Part shown: piece after piece, positions 28,146-36,106 of the stretch | Layout: each line of letters begins with the position of its first letter | How positions within the stretch are numbered: the first letter of the stretch is position 1 | Assembly (NCBI GenBank): GCA_023262255.1 | Contig: JALRBT010000003.1 | Coordinates: forward strand, 1 to 52,716 | Direction: 5' to 3' | Origin: Ilumatobacteraceae bacterium | GTDB lineage: Bacteria; Actinomycetota; Acidimicrobiia; Acidimicrobiales; Ilumatobacteraceae | Length of the DNA: 52,716 nucleotides | The notes under the pieces: model-generated | Seen by the model: the letters and a program-made list of their open reading frames with translations, nothing else | Database searches by the model: none | Told to the model about the DNA's origin: nothing | Position numbers and translations under genes: made by a program

Positions 28146-28895
28146 CTACCCAATGCGGTCGTGCAGGGTCGTTTCACAGAAGCGATCACCCTGAGGCAAC
28201 GAAGCGGACGTCTCGGGCGACGTTTCGCCGTACAACGTGTCGAGCATTCCCTTCACCATGCCTCGGTCGACGGCGCAAATCACCGGGTGCTCGATGGCGA
28301 CGTCTCCGAACGGACAGTGGTTGTTGATGATTCGCAATTTGTTCTGTCGCTTCTCCGCGTGCGCAGCAAATCCGTGCGCAGTCAGTGCGTCGGCAACACG
28401 CTGGAGTGCCGAGCGCAACGAGCGTTGACCGGCAGCGACATCGTCCCCCGTCAAGCCGGCGGCCATCGCGTGCCCGTACTTGCGACCTACCTCCTCGGCC
28501 ATGGCCTCGGCGGCGTCGCGAGGTAGTCGCTCGAGAGCCTCACCAAGGAGCGACAACACCAAGTCGTCGCTGCGAACGGGAAACTGCATCGGTTCGGTGG
28601 TCGTCACCGGGCTATACCGCTTGGATGGGCGTCCGGCTCCGGCGTGCTCCGCGCGCACAACTTCCACCTCGAGGTAACCCCCCGCTGCGAGCTTGTCGAG
28701 ATGATGTCGTGCCACGTTGGGGTGAACATCGAACCGTTCGGCAACCTGACTGGCGGTGACACCCTGGGCGGCATCGCGAACGAACAAGTACACCGCACGA
28801 CGCGTGGGATCACCAAATGCGGAGGTAATGGCGGATACCTGCGAGGCGAATGCGCCACCGGTCACGCTACTCGCCGCGGACTTGATGCGCGTCAC
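28146..28895 (-). CDS. SufR-like iron-sulfur-sensing transcriptional regulator
   Basis: A 249-residue ArsR/DeoR-like winged helix (GVTASQVAERFDVHPNVARHHLDKLAAGGYLEV, about residues 45-77) with a C-terminal sensing domain. Cys194-x12-Cys207 in NHCPFGD...HPVIC, with a further Cys240 near the end, matches the cysteine arrangement of SufR-type regulators that hold a [4Fe-4S] or [2Fe-2S] cluster and control the suf operon. No suf genes are in view, but the divergent neighbour is Mrp, a scaffold for Fe-S clusters. The GTG start lies only 22 bp from the Mrp ATG, so both promoters overlap. Family call moderate, cluster binding inferred. Confidence 0.82.
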   Translation of the reverse strand: MTRIKSAASSVTGGAFASQVSAITSAFGDPTRRAVYLFVRDAAQGVTASQVAERFDVHPNVARHHLDKLAAGGYLEVEVVRAEHAGAGRPSKRYSPVTTTEPMQFPVRSDDLVLSLLGEALERLPRDAAEAMAEEVGRKYGHAMAAGLTGDDVAAGQRSLRSALQRVADALTAHGFAAHAEKRQNKLRIINNHCPFGDVAIEHPVICAVDRGMVKGMLDTLYGETSPETSASLPQGDRFCETTLHDRIG

Positions 28896-28899
28896 GCGA

Positions 28900-28908
28900 T
28901 TAGCCTAA
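28900..28908. promoter_or_regulatory. Palindromic core TTAGCCTAA in the regulator/mrp divergent gap
   Basis: TTAG-C-CTAA is a perfect palindrome centred in the 22-bp gap between the SufR-like GTG and the mrp ATG. It equals the central 9 bp of the IdeR consensus (TTAGSCTWA), but the outer arms are missing. An operator for the adjacent Fe-S regulator or for a DtxR-family protein is possible. Neither gene has room for a normal 5' leader. Confidence 0.4.
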
Positions 28909-28917
28909 CGAGCGCGC

Positions 28918-30060
28918 ATGAGCACCCTCACTCCTGAATCCGTCATCGACGCACTGCGTCCGGTCGAAGATCCGGAGTTGCACCGCTCGATCGTGGATCT
29001 CAACATGGTTCGTGACGTGGTCATCAACGACGGCGTGGTGTCGCTCACCGTCACGTTGACCATCGCGGGTTGTCCGTTACGCAACGAGATACAAAGCCGC
29101 GTCAACGGTGCCATTCGACCGATGTCGGGCGTACGTGACGTGCAGTTGAACTTTGGGGTGATGACCGACGAGGAACGCGCCGCACTGCGGGAAAAGTTGC
29201 ACGGCTCGCCCGGTGCCACCGCGGGTAGTGCTCCCGCACAGGGTCACGCGCAGGGTCGCACCATCTCGTTCGCGCAACCCGGTTCCAAGACGCGACCGTT
29301 GCTCATCTCTTCCGGCAAGGGAGGTGTGGGTAAGAGCAGCGTCACCACCAACCTGGCCGTGGCACTCGCCGCGGCGGGTCACACGGTGGGAGTCGTCGAC
29401 GCGGACATCTACGGCTATTCCATTCCGCGCATGCTCGGTGCCGATCGCGACCCGGTGGTCATCGACGAGATGCTGTTGCCGCCGGAGAGTTACGGCGTTC
29501 GCTGCATCTCGATCGGCTACTTCGTTCCCGAGGGTCAAGCGGTGGTGTGGCGTGGTCCGATGTTGCACAAGGCACTGGAGCAGTTCCTCACCGACGTGTA
29601 CTGGGACGAGCCGGAGTTCCTGCTCATCGACATGCCCCCGGGTACCGGCGACATCGCGTTGAGCCTGAGTCAGTACCTGCCACGTGCGGAGGTGTACGTG
29701 GTGACCACTCCACAGGAGGCGGCGCAGAAGGTCGCGCGACTATCCGCGGCGATGGCCAAGAAGGTCAACATGTCGGTACGCGGCGTCATCGAGAACATGT
29801 CGTGGTTCACCGGCGACGACGGCAAGCGGTACGAACTCTTCGGTCAGGGAGGCGGAAAGATGTTGGCCGACGAACTCGGCGTGCCGCTGCTGGCACAGAT
29901 TCCGTTGGTGAACCAGCTCCGCGAGGGCGGCGACGACGGCAAGCCGATTGCAGCCATCGCACCAGGAAGTGAAGTGGGCTCGATATTCGCGGATCTGGCC
30001 AAGAAAATCGTCGAGATGCGACCGAAAAAGGTCTTCAGTCAGGCCCTGAAGGTCAACTGA
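28918..30060 (+). CDS. mrp: Mrp/ApbC-type Fe-S cluster carrier P-loop ATPase
   Basis: A 380-residue protein: an N-terminal MIP18/DUF59 domain (about residues 5-85), a linker, then a Mrp/NBP35 ATPase with the deviant Walker A SSGKGGVGKSSVTTNLAVALA near residue 130, VVDADIYGYSIPRMLG, and LIDMPPGTGDIALS. Family members bind and transfer Fe-S clusters. The C-terminal CxxC that holds the bridging cluster in most homologues is replaced by ENMSWFTGDDGKRY, so either the cluster is bound otherwise or the protein lost it. It starts 22 bp from the SufR-like start and is followed 18 bp later by a DUF3107 gene. Confidence 0.93.
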   Translation: MSTLTPESVIDALRPVEDPELHRSIVDLNMVRDVVINDGVVSLTVTLTIAGCPLRNEIQSRVNGAIRPMSGVRDVQLNFGVMTDEERAALREKLHGSPGATAGSAPAQGHAQGRTISFAQPGSKTRPLLISSGKGGVGKSSVTTNLAVALAAAGHTVGVVDADIYGYSIPRMLGADRDPVVIDEMLLPPESYGVRCISIGYFVPEGQAVVWRGPMLHKALEQFLTDVYWDEPEFLLIDMPPGTGDIALSLSQYLPRAEVYVVTTPQEAAQKVARLSAAMAKKVNMSVRGVIENMSWFTGDDGKRYELFGQGGGKMLADELGVPLLAQIPLVNQLREGGDDGKPIAAIAPGSEVGSIFADLAKKIVEMRPKKVFSQALKVN

Positions 30061-30078
30061 CCTGACACACTGGTGACC

Positions 30079-30315
30079 ATGGACCTGCGCATCGGAGTCA
30101 CCCACTCGTCACGAGACATCAGTTTGGAGATCGAGAACGACGAACCGTCGCGGGTCGCCGCACGAAAGAGCGTGGAGGAGGCACTCGCCGGGAAGGTGGA
30201 GGTGCTCTGGCTGAAGGACAAGCGCGGACGGGAGGTCGCCGTGCCGTCGGAGAAGATTGCCTTCGTCGAGTTCGGTGCCCCAGACGGGGAGCGTCGACTG
30301 GGGTTCGGAGCCTGA
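30079..30315 (+). CDS. DUF3107 family protein
   Basis: A 78-residue protein MDLRIGVTHSSRDISLEIEND...WLKDKRGREVAVPSEKIAFVEFG, which matches DUF3107, a small actinobacteria-specific family of unknown function. It is predicted to be a compact alpha/beta protein. ATG 30079 gives the family's usual beginning; a GTG two codons earlier is possible. In many actinobacteria the family lies near regulators and ATP-dependent genes; here it sits between mrp and an ArsA-like ATPase whose start overlaps its stop. Confidence 0.88.
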   Translation: MDLRIGVTHSSRDISLEIENDEPSRVAARKSVEEALAGKVEVLWLKDKRGREVAVPSEKIAFVEFGAPDGERRLGFGA

Positions 30316-31232
30316 CGCTTCGAGCGTTACTTACTCGACGACTCGTCTTCGTAACGGGAAAGGGTGGCGTCGGCAAATCCGCCGTGGCCGCGGCATTGGC
30401 GAGGCTTGCGGCCGGCGAAGGCAAGCGGGTGCTGGCTTGCGAAATGGACGACAAGGGCTCGCTCGCTGCGTACCTCGGGCGCAACGACCTGACGTTCTCA
30501 CCCGTGGAAGTGTCACCGAACCTGTATGCGATGGCAATGAACACGGAGGATTCTCTGCGCGAGTACATCCGACTGTTCTTGCGGGTTCCCGTGATCGGCA
30601 GCCTCACACCACTCGCCCGCATCTTCGATTTCGTGGCGAACGCGGCACCGGCCGTGAAGGAAATCCTGACGGTTGGCAAGCTGTGCTACGAGGTTCGTGA
30701 ACGGCACTACGACATCGTCATCGTGGACTCCGAAGCGAGCGGTCACTTCGTCGCCCAGGTGTCGGCACCGGATGCACTCGCCACCTTGGTTCGAATCGGC
30801 ATCGTCGCCGACCAGACCAAATGGATGAGCAACTTGCTGCACGACCCAGAGGTTTCCACGGTGCTCGCGGTGGTGACACCGGAGGAAATGCCCGTCGTCG
30901 AGACGATCGAATTACGGGATCGATTGGCGACGGCAACGCCAATCGATTTCGCCGGTGTGCTGGTGAATCGCATGCCCGCGGCACTCGTCGATGCCGAACT
31001 TCTGGCGACCGTGGCACCGACGAGCGGACATCTGGCCACCTCCGTGCAGGTCGGTGAGTGGCTGACCGAACGTCGGTCGAATGCCGAACTCCACGCGCGG
31101 CGACTCGCCGATGCCCTCGAACTGGGCAACGTGGAGACCATCGCCGAAGCCCCGGCCGGGACACCCTCGCCGGAACGGATCACCGACCATTTGGTGGGTG
31201 AGATGCGCCGAATCCTGGACGAGCACGCATGA
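30312..31232 (+). CDS. ArsA/Get3-like ATPase, first of a pair (probable CTG start)
   Basis: A 306-residue ArsA/Get3-family ATPase if read from CTG 30312. The deviant Walker A VTGKGGVGKSAVAAALARLA lies at about residues 14-33 and switch II-like IVIVDSEASGHF further on. The first ATG/GTG/TTG in frame is the GTG at 30384, which would remove most of the P-loop, so translation must begin earlier; the CTG at 30312 overlaps the DUF3107 stop (CTGA) and is the best candidate. The pair resembles Rv3679/Rv3680 of mycobacteria, which sit next to a whiB gene. Role probably in protein targeting or small-molecule resistance, not arsenite (no arsenic genes). The stop overlaps the partner's ATG. Confidence 0.85.
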   Translation: MTLRALLTRRLVFVTGKGGVGKSAVAAALARLAAGEGKRVLACEMDDKGSLAAYLGRNDLTFSPVEVSPNLYAMAMNTEDSLREYIRLFLRVPVIGSLTPLARIFDFVANAAPAVKEILTVGKLCYEVRERHYDIVIVDSEASGHFVAQVSAPDALATLVRIGIVADQTKWMSNLLHDPEVSTVLAVVTPEEMPVVETIELRDRLATATPIDFAGVLVNRMPAALVDAELLATVAPTSGHLATSVQVGEWLTERRSNAELHARRLADALELGNVETIAEAPAGTPSPERITDHLVGEMRRILDEHA

Positions 31233-32386
31233 TCGTCGCACCCGGCGGTACGAACGAAACCATCGAGCAGTTCGCTCCACTCGATCCGGAACTCTTCGAC
31301 ATGCTTGCGAAATCGAGAATGATCATCATCTGCGGGCCGGGTGGTGTCGGGAAGACCACGTCTGCCGCCGCGTTGGGGGTGGTGGCCGCCCGCCATTTTT
31401 CCAAGCGGGTGTTGGTGCTGACGGTGGATCCGGCGCGTCGGCTGGCGACTGCCCTCGGTCTCGGGACCATCGGTAACGCCGAAGTGCCGGTGGAACTCGC
31501 GGGCGCCAAGGGAAGTCTCGACATCGCGATGATCGACACCAAAGCCAGTTGGGACGACATGGTGCGTCGACACGCGCCGGACGGTGTGACCCGTGATCGA
31601 GTGTTGAGCAACGATCTGTACAAGACGTTGACGTCGCGGTTCGTGCACAGTCACGACTACGTGGTTACCGAGCGCCTGTACGACGCGCGCGAAAGCGGCG
31701 TCTACGACCTCGTCGTGGTGGACACGCCGCCGTCGCGAAGTGCGCTCTCGGTGCTGGATGCACCGCGACGCATGGAACAATTCTTCTCCAGCCGACTTCT
31801 CAAATTGTTGACCGCACCCACCCAGTCGCGACTGTTGTCGCTGGCGTCGCGACCATTCTTCATCGTTGCCGACCGAATCCTCGGCGCGGCATTCCTGTCG
31901 GACATCGCAGAGTTCTTCACGTTGTTTCGCACGATGGAGGGACCATTCGTGTCGCGGGCACGCCGGGTCGGGGCACTGTTGTCGGACCCTGCCACGTCGT
32001 ACGTCGTCGTCACCAGCCCCGAGCCGGTGGCCATGCAGGAAGCCGGCTATCTCGTGGAGGAGTTGCGTCAAAGGGGTCATCGTCTCGACGCGGTGGTCAC
32101 CAACCGACTCGTGCCGAGCCACCTCGCCACCGGGGCGGCCGAACGCGCCGAAGCGCTCATGGAGGGCAACCCGTCGCGCGATGCCAGCGATACGCCGCTC
32201 ACGACCGCCACGCGTCGAGCGTTGGCAGCCGCCGAACGCGAGATCGCAAACATCGCCAACCAGCACGCGGCCGCCCTGGCGGAGATTCGGCGGTGGGGTG
32301 CCCGGGTGTTCATGAGTGAGTCGCGCGGGGGTGACATCACTGACGTGACGTCGTTGCTCGCCCTCGGCGAGGCGCTGCGCACCTAA
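31229..32386 (+). CDS. ArsA/Get3-like ATPase, second of a pair
   Basis: A 385-residue ArsA/Get3-family ATPase: Walker A CGPGGVGKTTSAAALG (about residues 35-50), the A-loop LTVDPARRLATALGL and switch II VVDTPPSRSALSVLDAP. It overlaps the first ATPase's stop by 4 bp (ATGA), so the two are made together and probably form a heterodimer. Known mycobacterial equivalents are Rv3680-like. No arsenite cysteines are obvious, and no arsB or arsenic regulator is nearby, so a Get3-like role in handling membrane or hydrophobic clients is more likely than arsenic export. Confidence 0.9.
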   Translation: MIVAPGGTNETIEQFAPLDPELFDMLAKSRMIIICGPGGVGKTTSAAALGVVAARHFSKRVLVLTVDPARRLATALGLGTIGNAEVPVELAGAKGSLDIAMIDTKASWDDMVRRHAPDGVTRDRVLSNDLYKTLTSRFVHSHDYVVTERLYDARESGVYDLVVVDTPPSRSALSVLDAPRRMEQFFSSRLLKLLTAPTQSRLLSLASRPFFIVADRILGAAFLSDIAEFFTLFRTMEGPFVSRARRVGALLSDPATSYVVVTSPEPVAMQEAGYLVEELRQRGHRLDAVVTNRLVPSHLATGAAERAEALMEGNPSRDASDTPLTTATRRALAAAEREIANIANQHAAALAEIRRWGARVFMSESRGGDITDVTSLLALGEALRT

Positions 32387-32414
32387 CCGCGAGCAGCAAG
32401 AATGGAGGTCGACC

Positions 32415-33926
32415 ATGCCGACGCTCCTCGAGCTAGCAAGCGAACACACCGAGTTGTCGGAGGACGATGTCTCGCATCTCGCCGCCCTGATTTCCGAGTG
32501 GGGAATGCTGGCCGACTTTTCCTTCGCCGACCTGTTGTTGTACGTGCCGGTTACGTCCACTGGTGGAGTCAACTGGCTCACCGCGTCGCAGGTGCGTGCA
32601 GCCACCGGCCAGACCTTGTACGAGTCGGATCTCGTCGGCGAGTTCGCCGACGACACCGATCGCCCGTTCATCGCCGCGGCAGCCCAAAGCGGGCAGATTC
32701 AACAGGGTGAGATCACCCTGTCGTACTTGAACGATCCGGTGAATATGACCGCAATTCCCGTCATGCGCGAGGGTCGAGCAATAGCCGTATTGACGCGCGA
32801 AGTGTCGTCGGTGTCCGGTCGTCGCCCCGGACAACTGGAGCGCACGTATCTTTCGATCTTCGATGACTTCGCCAACATGATCGCCACCGGATTGTTCCCG
32901 TTCGAGGGACGGGTTGCCGACTCGAGCGTGGCCCCGCGCGTCGGCGACGGAGTGGTGGTGCTGGACGGCAGTGCGCGGGTGCGTTACGCATCCCCCAACG
33001 CCGTATCGGCCCTCCACCGCATCGGTATTCGAGCCAATGCCGTGGGCCAGAGTTTGGCCGAACTGGGTTTTGCGCACGATGCGGCCCGCGCGTCGTTCGA
33101 GAGACGCGAACCCGTGGTCGAGGAACTCGACCAGGAACACGACGTCACGTTGTTGGTGCGGTCGATCCCGATCCTCAAGCGGGGTGTGCGCGCGACCAAC
33201 GTCGTCGGTGGCGTGGTGCTGATGCGAGACGTCTCCGAACTACGTCGTCGCGACCGGTTGATCCTCACCAAGGACGCCACCATCAAGGAAATCCACCATC
33301 GGGTGAAGAACAATCTTCAAACCATCTCCTCGCTGCTGCGGCTGCAGGGTCGGCGTTTGTCCTCCGACGAGGCAAAGGCTGCCATCGCCGATTCGGTGCG
33401 TCGGATTCGAACCATCGCACTGGTGCATGAAACGTTGTCGCGAGAGCCGGGCGAGGACGTTGCCTTCGTGGAGATCCTCCGACCGCTCATCCAACTGTCA
33501 CAGGAGAGCCTGCAGTCCAGCGACCGACCCGTTCGGTTCGAGGTTCGCGGTGACGCTGGTCGGCTCCCCGCCACGATTGCCACACCGCTGTCGGTGGTGA
33601 TTCTGGAACTTCTGCAGAACGTCGTCGACCACGCGTTCGGCGACAAGCGCCGTGATGGTGTGGTGCGCGTGTTTCTGGCGCGCGATCCCGATGATGACGC
33701 ACTGCACCTGCGTGTCATCGACAACGGTGTCGGTGTCGACGAACGATTCGACATCTCGCAAGCAACCGGACTCGGATTGTCGATCGTGCGAACGCTCGTC
33801 ACCACCGAACTGGGCGGAACCATCTCGATGCGTCCCGCAAGTACGACGGATCTCGTGGACGCTGCGCTCGACGACGGCAGCGGTCAGGCGGGAACCGTGG
33901 TGGACTTGCGAATTCCGACCGACTAG
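32415..33926 (+). CDS. pdtaS: PdtaS-like sensor histidine kinase
   Basis: A 503-residue cytoplasmic kinase: an N-terminal GAF-like H_kinase_N domain (about 5-145), a PAS domain (about 175-270), then HisKA_2 with EIHHRVKNNLQTISSLLRLQ (phospho-accepting His near residue 294) and the HATPase_c domain with ELLQNVVDHAFG and DNGVGVDERFD...TGLGLSIVRTL. This is the PdtaS architecture; in Mycobacterium the protein signals through the RNA-binding ANTAR regulator PdtaR and is adjacent to whiB1. No membrane segment. A GGAG site precedes ATG 32415. It shares the CTAG stop tetranucleotide with the convergent WhiB gene. Confidence 0.92.
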   Translation: MPTLLELASEHTELSEDDVSHLAALISEWGMLADFSFADLLLYVPVTSTGGVNWLTASQVRAATGQTLYESDLVGEFADDTDRPFIAAAAQSGQIQQGEITLSYLNDPVNMTAIPVMREGRAIAVLTREVSSVSGRRPGQLERTYLSIFDDFANMIATGLFPFEGRVADSSVAPRVGDGVVVLDGSARVRYASPNAVSALHRIGIRANAVGQSLAELGFAHDAARASFERREPVVEELDQEHDVTLLVRSIPILKRGVRATNVVGGVVLMRDVSELRRRDRLILTKDATIKEIHHRVKNNLQTISSLLRLQGRRLSSDEAKAAIADSVRRIRTIALVHETLSREPGEDVAFVEILRPLIQLSQESLQSSDRPVRFEVRGDAGRLPATIATPLSVVILELLQNVVDHAFGDKRRDGVVRVFLARDPDDDALHLRVIDNGVGVDERFDISQATGLGLSIVRTLVTTELGGTISMRPASTTDLVDAALDDGSGQAGTVVDLRIPTD

Positions 33927-34219
33927 GCGATGCTGGCGCGGCGTGCCGCCGCTGCACGACGTCGCATGTCGCGACGCTCTTCCTCGCTGGTGCCACCCCA
34001 CACGCCACAGTCCTGGTTCGTGGCGAGCGCGAAATCGAGACACTCTTTGCGTACCCCGCAGTCCGCGCACACCGCGCGAGCGCGCACGAGCATGCGCATC
34101 GCTTCGCCGGTGTTGCCGATGGGGAAGAACATGTCTGGATCGATTTCTCGACAATTGGCGTTCACTCGCCAGGAGTAGTCGGCGGAACCAAGGGCGAGGC
34201 TTTGAGCGAGGATGGACAT
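33923..34219 (-). CDS. whiB1: WhiB-family iron-sulfur transcription factor (WhiB1-like)
   Basis: A 98-residue Wbl protein with the four cluster cysteines Cys23, Cys51, Cys54 and Cys60 (C-x2-C-x5-C in VCADCGVRKECL), the GVWGGTSEEERR turn and an Arg/Ala-rich basic tail for DNA contacts. A fifth cysteine, Cys71, lies just before GVWGG. Wbl proteins carry a NO-sensitive [4Fe-4S] cluster and bind the primary sigma factor. Adjacency to pdtaS is the WhiB1 arrangement of mycobacteria. The start at ATG 34219 leaves a slightly longer N-terminus than WhiB1. Confidence 0.93.
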   Translation of the reverse strand: MSILAQSLALGSADYSWRVNANCREIDPDMFFPIGNTGEAMRMLVRARAVCADCGVRKECLDFALATNQDCGVWGGTSEEERRDMRRRAAAARRASIA

Positions 34220-34288
34220 GCGAGCGTCAGGCTAAGTGCCCGAACGGCGGAACGCAAGGGGTGACTTCGCTACCCTGACGCCACGAAC

Positions 34289-34993
34289 ATGCGCACAACC
34301 ACCCAGGTAATGGCCCATCGAGGTGCATCCAAGGCCGCTCCAGCCAACACCATTGAAGCCTTCGCTCTCGCCAGACGAATAGGGGCCCATGCGGTGGAAC
34401 TCGACGTCCGCCAGTGTGCCTCGGGCGAGTTGGTGGTCCATCACGACCCCGTCCTCACCGACGGTCGCATCATCGCGCACTTGGGCAAACATCAGTTGCC
34501 CGACGCCATCCCCACCCTCGACGAGGCGCTCGATGCGTGTGGCGAGATGTGGGTGAACGTGGAGATCAAGAATCATCGCATCGAACCCGACTTCGATGGC
34601 CGCGACGAACGAACCATGGCCGTCTTGGACGTACTACGCCGACGGGTGGGACGACACGGTGACACACAGCGCTATCTCGTGTCGTGTTTTCGAAGAAGGA
34701 CGGTGGACCGCGTGCACCAGGTGTGGCCCGAACTTCCCACCGCTTGGCTCACCGTGAAGATCGGCAACCATCGGGAGCTCGCTCGCGACCTCGCGTCGTT
34801 CGGACATGCCGCGGTGCACCCCGAAGTTTCGGGTGTTACTCGGGAGATGATCGAGACCTTCCACGCCCACGGAGTACGGGTGAACACCTGGACCTGCGAC
34901 GACCCGATTCGAATGAGCAACCTTATCGAGTGGGGCATCGACGGCATTTGCACGAACCTGCCGGACGTGGCGCTCGAACTCCTCGGTAGGTAA
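34289..34993 (+). CDS. Glycerophosphodiester phosphodiesterase
   Basis: A 234-residue GDPD-family enzyme of the smaller, non-secreted type. MAHRGASKAAPANTIEAFALARRIGAHAVELDVR carries the catalytic His-Arg and the metal-binding Glu/Asp; VHHDP supplies the second catalytic histidine, and VNTWTCDD and GIDGICTNLPD form the barrel's C-terminal end. It hydrolyses glycerophosphodiesters to glycerol-3-phosphate and an alcohol. No signal peptide. Convergent with the lipid kinase downstream, which suggests a lipid-turnover pair but not an operon. Confidence 0.93.
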   Translation: MRTTTQVMAHRGASKAAPANTIEAFALARRIGAHAVELDVRQCASGELVVHHDPVLTDGRIIAHLGKHQLPDAIPTLDEALDACGEMWVNVEIKNHRIEPDFDGRDERTMAVLDVLRRRVGRHGDTQRYLVSCFRRRTVDRVHQVWPELPTAWLTVKIGNHRELARDLASFGHAAVHPEVSGVTREMIETFHAHGVRVNTWTCDDPIRMSNLIEWGIDGICTNLPDVALELLGR

Positions 34994-35045
34994 CGGCCCG
35001 GCGCTCGCACGAGTGCCAACCCGACCACCACATCGGGTGGCGCGT

Positions 35046-35969
35046 CTAGTACTCCACCAACATCGGCTTGATGAGTCGTAACGCCTCGGCATGGTGTCGA
35101 ACGGTCAGGGTGGTGGTTTCGTCGATGTAATCACCATCGAGTTGATATCCGAACGGCGCCGGAAAATCAAAGACCACCCGTTCCACGTCCTCGATCACCT
35201 CGATTCCACGGCGAGCCGCGATGCCGCCATTTCGTAGGGCTCCCCACATCGTGGACAGCATCAGCGGAGTGGTGAGTCGCCGAAACGTGACCGCAACCAG
35301 TCGCTTCTCGAGCGAGGCGGCGCGCGAGAGTTCGATCGCACGCTTCCCTACGTAGGTGTAGGGGTTGGTGTTGAGCACGATGGCGAAGAAGCCGTTCGGA
35401 ATCTTTCGGCCATCGATCTCCACCGTGAAGTGCGGAAACCTCCGGTCGTAGTCGACGAACCAGGTCTTCAACGCCGCGAAGGCGAACAACGGTTGTCCAA
35501 CGAGACGCTTGAAACTGAATGTGCGTTCCACACGTCGAACGACCTCGGCGTCGTAGCCGACACCGGCATGGAAGGTGAAGTACCTGCCATTGGCTTCACC
35601 CAGTCCAATCGGTGCAACGAGGCCACCATCGAGTCCGGCGGTAAGTTGCGTCACCGCCGTCAGCGGGTCGTTCGCCATGCCGAGGGATCGCGCGAACACG
35701 TTGGTGGATCCTCCGGGTAGCACTCCGAGCGCAGTCGAACTCCCCGAGAGTCCCGTGGCCACCTCGTTGAGGGTGCCGTCACCCCCGAAGGCCACCACCG
35801 CGTCGAGACCCCGCGTGACGGCGTCGGCCGCGAAGCGCGTGGCATGGCCACGCTCACTGGTTTCGACCACCTGCACGTCGTGATGACGGGCCAGATACTG
35901 GTGGACCTGAACGGTGTTGCGTGGGGTCACCGACGTGGCAAAGGAGTTCACCACCAGCAGGATTCGCAC
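35046..35969 (-). CDS. Diacylglycerol/lipid kinase family protein
   Basis: A 307-residue YegS/DgkB-like lipid kinase. The nucleotide site VAFGGDGTLNEVATGL (about residues 62-77), GVLPGGSTNVFARSLG and a C-terminal beta domain with FGYQLDGDYIDETTTLTV are characteristic. The GTG at 35969 gives RILLVVNSFATSVTPRN, the standard N-terminal strand; a longer reading adds Cys-rich non-family residues. Substrate may be diacylglycerol, a ceramide-like lipid or an isoprenoid; in mycobacteria relatives act in phosphatidylinositol-mannoside turnover. Divergent from etfB. Confidence 0.92.
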   Translation of the reverse strand: MRILLVVNSFATSVTPRNTVQVHQYLARHHDVQVVETSERGHATRFAADAVTRGLDAVVAFGGDGTLNEVATGLSGSSTALGVLPGGSTNVFARSLGMANDPLTAVTQLTAGLDGGLVAPIGLGEANGRYFTFHAGVGYDAEVVRRVERTFSFKRLVGQPLFAFAALKTWFVDYDRRFPHFTVEIDGRKIPNGFFAIVLNTNPYTYVGKRAIELSRAASLEKRLVAVTFRRLTTPLMLSTMWGALRNGGIAARRGIEVIEDVERVVFDFPAPFGYQLDGDYIDETTTLTVRHHAEALRLIKPMLVEY

Positions 35970-36106
35970 GCAAAAACACGGTATCTGGGTCCGGATTGCT
36001 CCTCGACACACGAGGGAACTCGCCGGTGCGACGAGGACGCAGGTCACACCACCCGTCATGACGACTTCCGCGACCGATTCTGCGTTCAGGTGACCGAGCG
36101 GTAACA

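Noticed and set aside
30743-32671. Long open frame (642 codons) on the minus strand opposite the ArsA pair
   Set aside because: It is antisense to two overlapping genes with clear P-loop motifs; its translation is Arg/His/Ser-rich with no domain, typical of shadow frames in GC-rich DNA.
34994-35045. CCCGA...TCGGG inverted repeat between glycerophosphodiesterase and lipid kinase genes
   Set aside because: Only 5 bp of stem and no T-run; may be chance in GC-rich sequence.
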